Positions 24,157 through 35,100 of a stretch of DNA of 64,000 bases are shown here, piece after piece (position 1 is the stretch's first letter; each line of letters starts with the position of its first letter). The position numbers were made by a program, and so were the translations under genes. The stretch comes from Thuidium tamariscinum (lineage: Eukaryota; Streptophyta; Bryopsida; Hypnales; Thuidiaceae): contig OX344758.2 in the NCBI GenBank assembly GCA_947034885.2, positions 14,163,067-14,227,066 on the forward strand, in the 5' to 3' direction. Under the pieces are notes generated by a model. The model ran no database searches. It was not told the DNA's origin and was given only the letters and a program-made list of their open reading frames with translations.

Positions 24157-26174
24157 GTACCTTCAAAAAAAATTATGCATAGATGGTTCAAAGAAGGTGA
24201 GAGAATATTCACATAAAATTTTAGGAAGGCACTATATAGTTAGAGTCTGGTTCAATAATCTTATAAACTACTCGTTGTGCCATTTCAAAAAAATTCTATA
24301 ATATAAAACATAATTTGATTTTTTTTTGTCTTGCAATTTTTAAGTTCAATTCTTAATATCCAAAAACATTGAATCAAGTATACTAATTTTAGTTTCAAAG
24401 ATCAAAAGTTCATTTTGGGTGAATTATTTCATTTAACATTTACGATGATAATTGATTGAAAAACATTAGTAATGAAGTTTTTAAATTTCAATTGCAAGGA
24501 TATTTTGGAAATATTCATATACACATTTTTTCTTTAATGAGCATCTTTACAAAAAATTCAAAATTCAATCTACAGAGATGTCAATGGTAGGGAGATAATG
24601 CCTAAATTTGTACAACACATATCTACACGATCAAATTTGAAATTCAATGTCAACATTTCTCAATCAATTATCATTATTCTTTGATGAACTAATTCATCCA
24701 AAGTAGAATTTGGGATTTTTGAAAGTGAAATTTCATTTGCTTGGTTGCACTTGAATAAGAATTGAATATTAATTATACAAGACTAAAATGAAAATTGTAT
24801 TTTATACACTTATGCAAAAAAATTTGAATGTCACAATCAAAAATGTTCTCAAGCTTTTTAGATTTAGCTATATGAATAATATTTTATGATGAATTTGATG
24901 TATTCTATACAGTTCTGATCAAATTTCAAACTCGTAAATGAGTAAAAAATTTGTATAAAGTAAATCTTTAAGAGTTCATGTGTCCATATTTATAATGATG
25001 AGTAAGGTGGTTAGAGCAAACATTTTTGTGAATATTTCATCTAACCTTGAAGCACTCTAACATCTGAGATGATGGACAAGCTAGAAATCATTTTTTTCTT
25101 CATTACTACTTGGAAGTCATTCTAGTTAATTCGTGGAGATACTTGATCAAGTTTTGTCATATTTAAGGGTTCAATTTGGTATTAAGAATACATATTTTTC
25201 TAAAACTACAAATGTAGAAGTATGTCAAATTATTGACCAAGCTAAAATTACATTTGACTTTAGTTCAAGATTGGATTTGCAAAAATGAGGTTATAGATTT
25301 AAAGAATACCAAAATTTCAAGAAATCATCATATCTAGAGAACATCATTTCAAATTCATTTTAACAAAGTTTACTCAAAAAATGACCATACCTTGTTTGTA
25401 CTTGAATTTAGAAGGAATTTTAAGATTTTCCTTTTAAAATGTATAGAAAAATATTAGTGATAGCATTGGTAAATCTAATCATATAGGTCTACAACTTTTA
25501 ACTATAAATCAAATTCAAAAATCAAGTTCTACAACTTTTATTTGTATATCAAATTCAAAAATTCTTTCAAATAGTACTTTGTGATGATTTTTACTAAATT
25601 GGTAATTCTATAGAAGACTTTGGATACTTAGGGGTTAATGACTTTTTATTTTTTTAAGTAATTTGTAAAGCAACCTTCTTTCATACTTTAAATTTGAAAA
25701 TTTTCCTTGAGTATTATATTTAAATACAAAAAAATCAGAACTCTTTTTAATTCAATTTTTTTCTTAAGATTGAGGGTTTAATCATCTAAATAGTGAAAAC
25801 TAGAAAGTTGGAGAATATCAATACTATTGTTTTAGTAATTGTAATACCAAATGAAAAATATGTGTATTTCATTTGTTGTTTGCTTGTAATAGCAAAGGAG
25901 GTTTGTGTACAATTTTCATATATGAAATTGACATTTTATTACTAATAAATTGTTATTAATATCTTCTTTTTTACATAGTATTTTTTTTCTTCATCTAGAT
26001 AAGTGGTTAGGTACAAATAAAAGATAGTAATGTCATGGATATTTAGAAGCAATTTATATTCTTGATTCTAAATTAAAGTATGAATAGGCATTTGTGTCTT
26101 ACAACATTAGCTGCCTAATTATATGTACAATCTTTTGTGTTTCTATTTTTTTATCACATTCTTTAGTAAATTAT
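24157..26174. repeat. AT-rich dispersed repeat DNA
   Basis: No gene. It includes the second copy (about 25,110-25,570) of the dispersed repeat also present at about 4,240-4,700. The rest is low-complexity AT-rich sequence with degenerate repeats such as 'acaacttttaactataaatcaaattcaaaaatc' near 25,490-25,560, occurring as a short tandem pair. Confidence 0.45.
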
Positions 26175-26412
26175 TTAATCCCTAAAGGATTGAAACCATT
26201 TTCTATTGAAACCTCTCAAAACTACCATTTCTATTATAGTCACCTAAGAAACAATTTATTATTTTTTTATTTTTAGGATTGAATCATAGGATCTTTTACT
26301 TGAGTGTTTGAAATCATGTGGTAAAAAATTTCATGAAGTTGACCATATAGATTGAAAGATATGAGCAATCAAAGTTATTTTTTCAAGAAGATGTTCAAAC
26401 TACCCAAAAACT

Positions 26413-26699
26413 ATCATTAGAAGAAATCTGAGGGCATTATAAGGCTGTTTCAGGTCTGTTCCCGAAACGGCTCCCAATGCCGCTGGCCATTGTTAGGCCG
26501 GCTTTAATCCAAAAAATAAAAATAAAAAAATAAATTTTGGGTACTGAAATATGAAAATAAGTCCAAAAAAAAATTTGAATTTTTTTTATTACATGGTAGG
26601 GGAGCAACCATGTAGGATTCAAGTTTACAGGGCAGATACAACGTTCCCGCAATCTAGGAACCCGTAGTCTCCTAATGCCCTCAAATTTCATCTAATGAT
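26413..26699. mobile_element. MITE with ATTAGATG...TGAGGGCATTA-type ends
   Basis: The left end ATCATTAGAAGAAATCTGAG matches the reverse complement of the right end (ATCATTAGATGAAATTTGAG), and the match extends through GGCATTA. The core is AT-rich between GC-rich shoulders. It is inserted in the TTAA-family copy starting at 26,179. A related element with the same terminal ATTAGATG is at 43,937-44,229. Confidence 0.6.
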
Positions 26700-26753
26700 T
26701 GTTGATAACTTTCTCATCACTAGTCCAAATAGAATAAATCAAAGCTTCACATG

Positions 26754-26857
26754 TAGGTACACATGGTATACATTATGATTGCTTCAAGTGTACATTAGGT
26801 ACACTTAATACATTAATGTACACTTGAAGCAATTATGATGTATACCATGTGTACCTA
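26754..26857. repeat. Inverted repeat, 44-bp arms, 2 mismatches
   Basis: The left arm 26,754-26,797 begins TAGGTACACATGGTATACAT. The right arm 26,814-26,857 is its reverse complement with two differences, separated by a 16-bp loop that itself contains part of the arm (TAGGTACACTTAA). It could be a very short MITE or a hairpin-RNA locus. Confidence 0.7.
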
Positions 26858-26864
26858 AGGGCAA

Positions 26865-26989
26865 AACACCCATTCCCATCCATGTATCCATTCTCGTCCA
26901 TATGTAGCAAGGGTGCACATTTTTCAAAGAAAAATGTGCACCCTTGCTACATATGGACGAGAATGGATACATGGATGGGAATGGGTGTT
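26865..26989. repeat. Perfect inverted repeat, 61-bp arms, 3-nt loop
   Basis: The left arm 26,865-26,925 begins AACACCCATTCCCATCCATG and the right arm 26,929-26,989 is its exact reverse complement, with loop AAA. In surroundings where every other repeat is heavily diverged, 100% arm identity points to a recent origin or to gene conversion between arms. A diverged single arm lies near 41,598-41,637. Confidence 0.85.
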
Positions 26990-27030
26990 CCCACCTTAAG
27001 CTTCAAAAATGGGATATGAATGCTAATAAT

Positions 27031-28310
27031 ATGTGACAACCTTTCTTAATAGTGGACACTAAACAAGTCTTAAATGTGGTGGGCATTTTGTACTATACTT
27101 CAATTACTATTAATTTGAATAAGCTTACTAGTTACAAAGGGAAAAAAACTCTTAAGCTAAATTTAAAAAATTCATCCTTCACTAAATTACCATATTTTTT
27201 CATAAACTTCAAACATGAGGCCACATTTCTTCAAATTCCTTAGGTCCACTTCATACTAGAATACAAGCTCAATTTACAATCTATTGGGCCATCACTTAGA
27301 TTCCCAAATTGGGCCCAAGTTCTACAATTGGATAAAGAGTTATGGTGATTTAATTTTGTGAACTCCAAACATTTCATAAGCTCCACATATTCATCCATGT
27401 CAAAAAAAGAATATTAGATGGATTTCAAATCTAAAGCCTTTAGATTCAATCAATGACCCTATTCTAAGTATTGATCAAAAAGATCCCGAGGGATCAAAAA
27501 GATCCCGAGGGACCAAAAATGTCTACCTCTACTATTTGTGTAAATTGATTTAACACTTCTTATATCCTAATGATGAATACATCAAATTAGCCTCATTCTT
27601 TATACACTAATTCATATCACAATGTTGCTCAACTCTCATAGGTTTTTTTATCTCATGCATACTTTTACAAAAGAAATTATTTAAATTTTGTTGAATAAAC
27701 AATCTATTTTGACATTTGAAAGTAGAGACCTTTTGAAATAAAATGATTCTTATTTGTTGTTTTTAATGCTTCAAGCATGGAAACAACAATTGATCTATAA
27801 GGTAGGCCCCTTCAAATATGCCAATGACCCTAAATTGCACTCTTGACATATTGTACATCTCCAAAACCAATTCAATCTATACTTAAGGTAACTACATCTA
27901 AAATTGATTGGATAAACAATTCTACATGGTTCCTACGATTATATTGAAAAACTTTTTGTAGGGTCTTGTTGGTAGTCAAAAGGGGATTCTAGATTCTCTT
28001 TGAATGCAATGTTTGAATATAGTATTAATAATCTATGCATATTCAAAGTGCTGAACATAGGTGTTTTAAAAATAAATCTTCAATTCTCATGAATAGTGGG
28101 AGTACATTATAGACAAAAATTTATGTGGATTAATTTTAGACATGGAGGCAAAATTAGGTGTAGCTACTTTATGTCGAGGGAATTGTTTTAGAACCAAACT
28201 TTGTTTCTTTATAACTTTTGCGTACCGTATCCTAATGTCACGTTCTTGGGTGCATTGAAACCTTCTTGGATTTGCTAGCAAGCAAATATGAAAATTTGAC
28301 CAGTCTAACA
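27031..28310. other. AT-rich intergenic DNA
   Basis: No gene seen. It contains a short perfect tandem duplication of a 19-bp unit, GATCAAAAAGATCCCGAGG, around 27,476-27,513. Otherwise there is only low-complexity AT-rich sequence. Confidence 0.4.
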
Positions 28311-29121
28311 GTAGCTAGGCACAGAAGCATAATACAAAGTGGGGGCCTCTGTTTAAAACCAGTCTAAAGAATACGTTCCAAGCGATTGGACAAAGTCCAC
28401 TTGTCACATCCAGAGCACAAGTGATGCAGTTCCATTTTGGTGATATTAAGGAGCAGGAGTGAAGGTGGGTGACTCCCATCCGAAGCTTTTTCGGCGGGTA
28501 CGGTACTTTTTTCGATGGGCAGAGGGTGGGACCTGCTTCGATGACGAGGCGGGCCGCACCCTGTCGTGTGTTGGGACAATCCGTCGGGCTGCTCTGCTGT
28601 GAACTCCCTCCGTCGTAGTGAAGTGACTCCGTCCTTCTAGAACCTTTCAACGAAGAGTGATGAGAGCGGCCATCGCCGCGAACTCCAGCTAGCCGCGGTG
28701 GTTGTTCATGAATCACCTCATTCAATCTGCAACAATCGTCTCTTAGGGTTTAAGCTCCGACTCGTCGTTCCTGCAAATCCAATACACCGTCGTGAAAATC
28801 ACTCGCAGTTGTTTCTTCACCGCCATACGACCGTTTGAACTACTCTGTCGCGCGCTCCACTCGTACTGAAAGATTCGCCAATTTCTTTTCTCTTCGTTGC
28901 TCCGCCGATTGTATGCAACTTGCACTTGGATTCCACCCATGCGGTGACGCGCAGTAGGTCGACTTCGCCGGGTTCTTGCGAGCGTTTCTGGAGGTTCTTG
29001 GAGCTTGTGCGCTGTTGAGTCCCGGCAGGGCTGGTGGTGGTTAATTTAGTTCGGGCGTTTTGGCGACGGACGAGTGGGGCGGAGTGTTTGATTTTCTTGT
29101 TGCGGAGGAGCGGCGGGTGCC
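28311..29121 (+). promoter_or_regulatory. GC-richer upstream and 5'UTR region of exportin-1
   Basis: GC content rises sharply from about 28,430 to the XPO1 start codon. No open frame in it has a recognisable family; the longest (28,315-28,725, minus) is unconvincing. It most likely holds the XPO1 promoter and 5' untranslated leader. No core promoter element could be assigned with confidence. Confidence 0.45.
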
Positions 29122-32100
29122 ATGGCGGAGAAGCTATTGGATTTCAACCAGCCTTTTGATGTCGGACTTCTTGATGCGACTGTGGCAGCATTTTATGGCA
29201 CCGGTTCCAAAGACGAGGTAATGTTCTTATATTGGTTGAAGAGGTTCGAACATTCGCGCGATTCTTCGGCTCCGTGGTCGTGACTGTTGAGGCCATTTGG
29301 GAGGAGCAATAATCGATCATAACGTATGATCGTCTCGTTCATGGTTCTCCGATCTCTGCTGCTGATCGTGTGAGGGGCATGAACGGGCTGAATTTCTTTA
29401 TTTTTCTCTGAAGTTTGTGCCCTAGAAGCGTGGACCCTGAAACTGTTGTTTTTGTGATCATTCCTCGAAATTATGGCTGGGTTCTTGAATCACCCGTCGT
29501 TTGGGAGTTTAGAACAATTTCTGACGTACATTGAGGATTGAGTGACTATGCGCTCATTGCTCAGCGTCGTTTTATTTGTTTCTGCGTTAATGCACATCGT
29601 ATAAATCGTTTCAGGAGCAATGCTTGCAAATGACCGGTGTGAGCTCGTCTATGATGAAGCCACTTACCTTGGAGGGTGCCGTAGGAACTGTTTCGTCGTT
29701 ATCGTCGGGTCAAGATCAAATTCAGGACCTGCTTGAATTGTCGTTAGTCGGTCGGGAAGACTGGGATTGTATCCCAGCACTCTGAATGCACGAGTGATGG
29801 ACTGCTGGTAATTCTTAGTGGTTAGGAGTATCGTACTGTGTTATCCTGGAGCACAGGTGGTTTCCTGATTCAGCAGGACAAGGTTTTCTTGTTCCTGCCC
29901 TAACATTTCCAACATACTCTGATGTTTTTAAATCCAGCGTATGAGAACAATGGTGGTTTCGGAGCATCTCTTGTTGTATCGGTCTCTAGGTATCATCGTG
30001 TAGATGTCATGCGTTTGGTCGGACTTGGAAACACGTTACTGTGCATCGCGTCCGCATTGAACCAAATTGTCATTACGCCTTACAGCTTCAGGTTGTGCTC
30101 CTTCTATCACGTTCAATTGATTCGCGCGTGATTTTGGACCTCCTTCATGCTCAAGGTGACGGGTCTTTGCATTCCATCGGGAACTCGAATCCTTGTACTC
30201 ATACTCTCCGGTTACTGTTGGGTGAAGCTTACCGGACTGCCGACGGTTACGCATATTAGTGTTGCAAACGTGCCTGAATAGAATTCTGCAATATAACTGT
30301 GTCGAAGGGCTTTAGTAGAGTGGAAGCAGTTGGCTGACTGATCTCACTTCGATGCAGAGAGCGGCTGCTGAAAGGGTGTTGAGGCAGTTGCAAGAGCATC
30401 CGGATACATGGACCCGAGTGGTGACAATCCTGCAGAATTCTACCGTTTCAAATTCCAAGTTTTATGCACTTCAGGTAAGGTGTCGCCACATGTGCACGTA
30501 ATTGAACTTTATATGAGCGCCAGTTTTGCTGTAGATTACTGCCGTTTTGATTAGAGTCAGGTGAAGGTCAAATAGAAATCTAGTTACAAGTTTGTCGGCT
30601 TCTACCTCATCCAGAAAAAACGATTGTGTGCTCCTATCTTTGTGATGAAGGTGCTGGAGGGAGTCATTAAGTATCGATGGAATGCGCTCCCTGTGGAGCA
30701 GCGTGACGGCATCAAGAACTATATATCAGACCTTATTGTGCAGGTTCATTGGTTAAAGCGTAACTTTCACATGTTATCTCGGTGCCGTTTTGTTCGCTTA
30801 TATTTTTGCATCAATGACTCGCTCCCCAACGTCCTTACTTCATTTTCCTTTCTGATATTCATTCGTTTGTGTCGTCTGGTTGTACAATACCTTTCTGTGG
30901 GGTTTTCTGTATCCTTACTGAAGTTCTCTTCTGATGCAGCTTTCTAGCAACGAAACGTCATTTCGGGCCGAAAGGCTATATGTGAACAAGCTTAACATCA
31001 TTCTTGTTCAGGTATGGTTGCACTTTGATGGAGTTGCAAGCAAGTACATGTTGCTCTGTTTAGTTTGTTGTTTCTGGCATGGTATTGATATAGTTTAATA
31101 GAGGTTTTCACGCGTTGTCATCATTACTAGTGGTTTTTTAATCGTTTTAAGACATATGTGTACATTTCACAGATGCCTGTAAACGCAAGTTTCGGGGATG
31201 GATTTGCATTATGGTATTTCTGGTTTCAGGATTTGATAGGCTCTAAGATTCTCATGTCTTTTACGTACCGGTGGGCTTCGGCTTGGCTCTTGTCGGTGCA
31301 ATTCTGCATTCACAAGGATAAACTTGGATATGGTGCAGGTTTTAAAGCACGAATGGCCTGCTCGATGGCCCAGTTTTATACCAGATCTCGTCGCAGCTGC
31401 AAAACATAGTGAAACACTCTGTGAAAACTGCATGGTCATATTGAAGGTAGGGTCTTCGCTTGTTATGTTGGTACTCTTGATCGTCTTGCTTTAGCTGAAT
31501 TAATTAGTTGTTTCTTTCAGGTGTGGGTGTAATTGGATATCTAAAAGCGTCTGACTCGGAATATCTTAATGCAGCTGCTCAGCGAGGAAGTTTTTGATTT
31601 CTCTCGAGGAGAGTTGACTCAAAGTAAAATCAAAGAATTGAAAAATTCCTTAAACAGGTACGTTTTTCTTCGTGGCTACTGCGTGGGAAGAAAGGTCTTC
31701 GTTTGTTGTATGTACCTGAGGAAAGTTGCCTTTGATTATTTGGATGGCTTCGTGCACAGGTTGGGACCGCGTGATTGTCCTGTTAGTCGCCGAAGTTATG
31801 TACTGACATGTTGCGTCTGTGGGATCGTCCAACAGTGAATTCCAGCTCATCCATGAGTTATGCCAATATGTTCTGTCTATGTCTCAGCGGCCTGAACTTA
31901 TCCGAGCAACACTGGCGACTCTACATGCTTTTTTGTCATGGATTCCCCTTGGTTATATCTTCGAATCAGCGCTGGTAAGCGCTTTGTTCGCGGAAATCGA
32001 CGAGTGACCTTGAGACATTGGACTAGTATTACTTGACGCTTGGGTTGTTGAGTACTTTTCATTTGTTGAAAGGCACGACCATGGCATGGTTTTGCACTCA

Positions 32101-35100
32101 ACGCTACTGTAAACTGATATGTAACTCATTTTGGTGGCCATTTTTGAGTTCCTGTAATAGTCATCCTCTTCATCATTACTGCTATATGTGGCTTTCAATG
32201 TCTGTTGTTCAACCGTTCATGTGCCTTATGTTGGCTTGCAGCTCGAGACATTACTGAAGCTATTTCCTGTTGCCAGCTATCGTAATTTGACCCTACAATG
32301 TTTGTCTGAGGTGAGTGTCGTCACTTGACACCTGAATATTTTCTTCTCCAACTTTTGGTTGGCGCTTGCTGTGTTTCTGGGAGAAGATGTTCTGATTGTG
32401 CTCGCCCATACGATGCTGGATAATCTTGGACTGAGGAAACCAAGAATCGTGCAGGTGGCTGTTCTTAGTTGTGGAGATTATTACGATGCCCAATTTGTGA
32501 AACTCTACACCATTTTCATGGTGCAGCTTCAGGTACAGATTTTTGGAGAATTTTAGTATTATTTATGATACTTTTGACGAATAAGTACTGCGAAGGATAT
32601 TTCATGTCGAAATTTTTATGACGAAGGCATCACTGATCCTATTACTTCGGATGCCTGACATGATTCCGTAGCTATGGGTATGCTATGGGTTTGTCTCCAC
32701 ATGAAGTAGATCAAGTGTGTGCGTAACTCGTGACGTGCCCATGTATATTCCTAATAGGTGATAGTTGCTTTAAATTTTCTGCAGATTATTCTACCGCCAG
32801 GCACCAATGTTCCGGAGGCTTATGGAAGTGGGTCAGATGATGATCAGGTGCTTTTCTTAGGCTTTCATAATTAGAGGGATTGTGGATGTTAATGAGAACT
32901 TCTGAATGGGTTTTTACTTGAATGACCCTTCCAATTCGTTATTGGTCTTTTTCATTGTCATGTGGTTCTGAGCACCCACTGCTTCTTGACTTGAGAAAGA
33001 GTGGCTTGGCTAGCAGTTTCTACCTCTGGTGTTCTGCTAGATATGATCTCAGAATGGGCATAGATATTATCTGGAATATCTTGCTACTTTGTAAACACTT
33101 GCCTTTCGGTTTGTTATTCCTTCCAGAGTTTTGAGGATTTCCACCTTTTGTTTTGCAGGCGTTTATCCAGAATCTGGCAATGTTCTTCACTGCATTTTTC
33201 AAGGTTTTCTGGTGTTCTAGTTCCCTTTCGACTTGCTTCACCTGCTCACGAACATGCTGTGGTCGTATACTTTTAGGCTCTTTGCTGCATATGAGGCTTC
33301 AAGTATTTTTCTACATTATTTGGCTTAGGTTTTCAGGAGTTATTTGGACAGGAAGTTTGGGTACTTGCTCTGTGGTGTGCTCTAATCTTGTGAGACACTG
33401 GGAGATTGCAGTCACACATTGGCATTTTGGAGAAGACCCCGGAGAATCAGACAGCTCTACTGGTGGGGCTGGAATATTTGATCGGTGTTTCATATGTTGA
33501 CGATACTGAGGTTTTTAAGGTATGCACGGTTGCAACGTTCATCAACTCTTTTAGGGAAAGATTTACTAACTTGCTGGCGGTTTTCTTCTTTCCATCACCT
33601 GATTTTTTATTCATGGATATGAAAATACAAAATATTGGTGTGCTGGGTATTGGCAACCGGAGCTGCAGAACTGGACTTGCCCGTCAGTAATAAATTTTTG
33701 AAAGCTTACCATCGTTTCGTGTGGTTGGCAAATGTTATGATGGTGATTTTAGAACTCTTCCTTGCCCCTAAGCAATGAGTTGTCAACTTTGAAATAGGAT
33801 TTTAACTATTAAGGTTTTTCTGTCGTGGGATGGCAATGGCTCGACCAGATAAATGTTGCTCTCCTAGTGGTGGCAGAGTATTCCTGTTAACAATGGAATG
33901 TTTGTGTTGCACTCATGTAGGTTTGCCTGGATTACTGGAATACACTCGTGTGTGATCTCTTTCAGTCAGAGTGCAACATGGAAACTCCCGCTTCCCCTAT
34001 TCCCTTGGGGCTTCAGGTAAATAGGAGTTTTCTCATACCGGATCGTAGACTGATTTGCAACGCTTGTCTATTGGGATCAGACTAGACATTTTGCATCCCA
34101 ATTGCTGCACTGGCGTCGAGGTAGGAGTGATTATGGTTAAGTGTACCCTAGGCGAATCGCAAATCCATCCGACGCATATACAGAAAAGATATTCATAGTA
34201 TCGACGCGTTTCCCGAGGAAGGGTTTATATTCAAGGAGAATTTCACTAGAGCCGTCGTCTTTTCGGTAATTTTAGCAACCTCCGCATTACCAGAAATAGG
34301 CCCGTTCGTTACAGAAGTTGTCCACGACTCCACCTATTTGTTCCTCTACTCGCCATTATGGGTCCCCTTCTTGTTAATTATCCCAGAGAACGGATCAAAA
34401 TTCCATAGCGGTTAGTTCTGGGTTTAGTTCCCTTTATATCTATTTCATGTGTGCTTCTTAATTTCTGCTTCCGAAAAGTGCCGTGCAGCAGAAGACGATG
34501 ATGAAGATGTTTTGTTGTTGAATGCGTCACAGGTAGGAGGAATGTTGAATGGGATAGGGGCGCAGCTTTCCCATCGTAAGCAGTTGTACGCAGGGCCTTT
34601 ATCGAAGTTGCGGTTGCTAATGATCAGTCGCATGGCTAAACCTGAGGAAGTGTTGATAGTAGAAGACGAGAATGGCAACATTGTACGTGAGACTATGAAG
34701 GACAACGACGTTCTTGTCCAGTATAAGGTACCACATTTCTGCGTCCTTGTCGCCCTCCCTTGGAGGACCTCCAATGTCTTCCTCACGCATTGAGAGATCC
34801 ATGTGCACGATAGGATCATAGTGTGAACACCAGTGTCCAGCGATGCTCGCGATTTGATAGGTGTCTTTGTGTCTGTTCCTGTGACCGACGGTGGTGTTAA
34901 AGTTGTTGTCCAGTATAGGGGCTTCCGCTAGCTCGAGGGCCTTTCTTCAAGAACGGTGCATGAGCGCTTTGCCGTTTTTCTGACTCAAGGCGTTGTGATC
35001 GTCCAGATTATGAGGGAGACACTGATTTATTTGTCCCATTTGGACCACGAAGATACGGAGCAGCAGGTAATCTCAGTTCCATATGGCCGTCGATCCAGCA

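Larger units (their letters stand above)
26179..27030 (+). mobile_element. Old CCCTAAAGG/TTAA element interrupted by three inverted-repeat insertions
   Basis: TTAA (26,175-26,178) is followed by TCCCTAAAGGATTGAAACC and by internal sequence parallel to the copies at 42,999 and 45,864. Examples are 'catgaagttgaccatatagattgaaagatatgagcaatcaaagttatttt' and 'tccaaatagaataaatcaaagctt'. The body is split by an approximately 290-bp MITE (26,413-26,699) and by two hairpins (26,754-26,857 and 26,865-26,989). The right terminus was not identified, so the end coordinate is approximate. Confidence 0.5.

Noticed and set aside
28315..28725. 136-codon minus-strand open frame upstream of exportin-1
   Set aside because: No recognisable domain; it lies in the GC-rich leader and promoter region where long chance frames are expected.
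29230..29265. tRNA-like GGTTCGAAC in exportin-1 intron 1
   Set aside because: No A-box at proper spacing and no cloverleaf.
33921..34016. Possible frameshift in exportin-1 exon 13
   Set aside because: A recount of the bases showed 96 nt in a clean frame; no indel is present.
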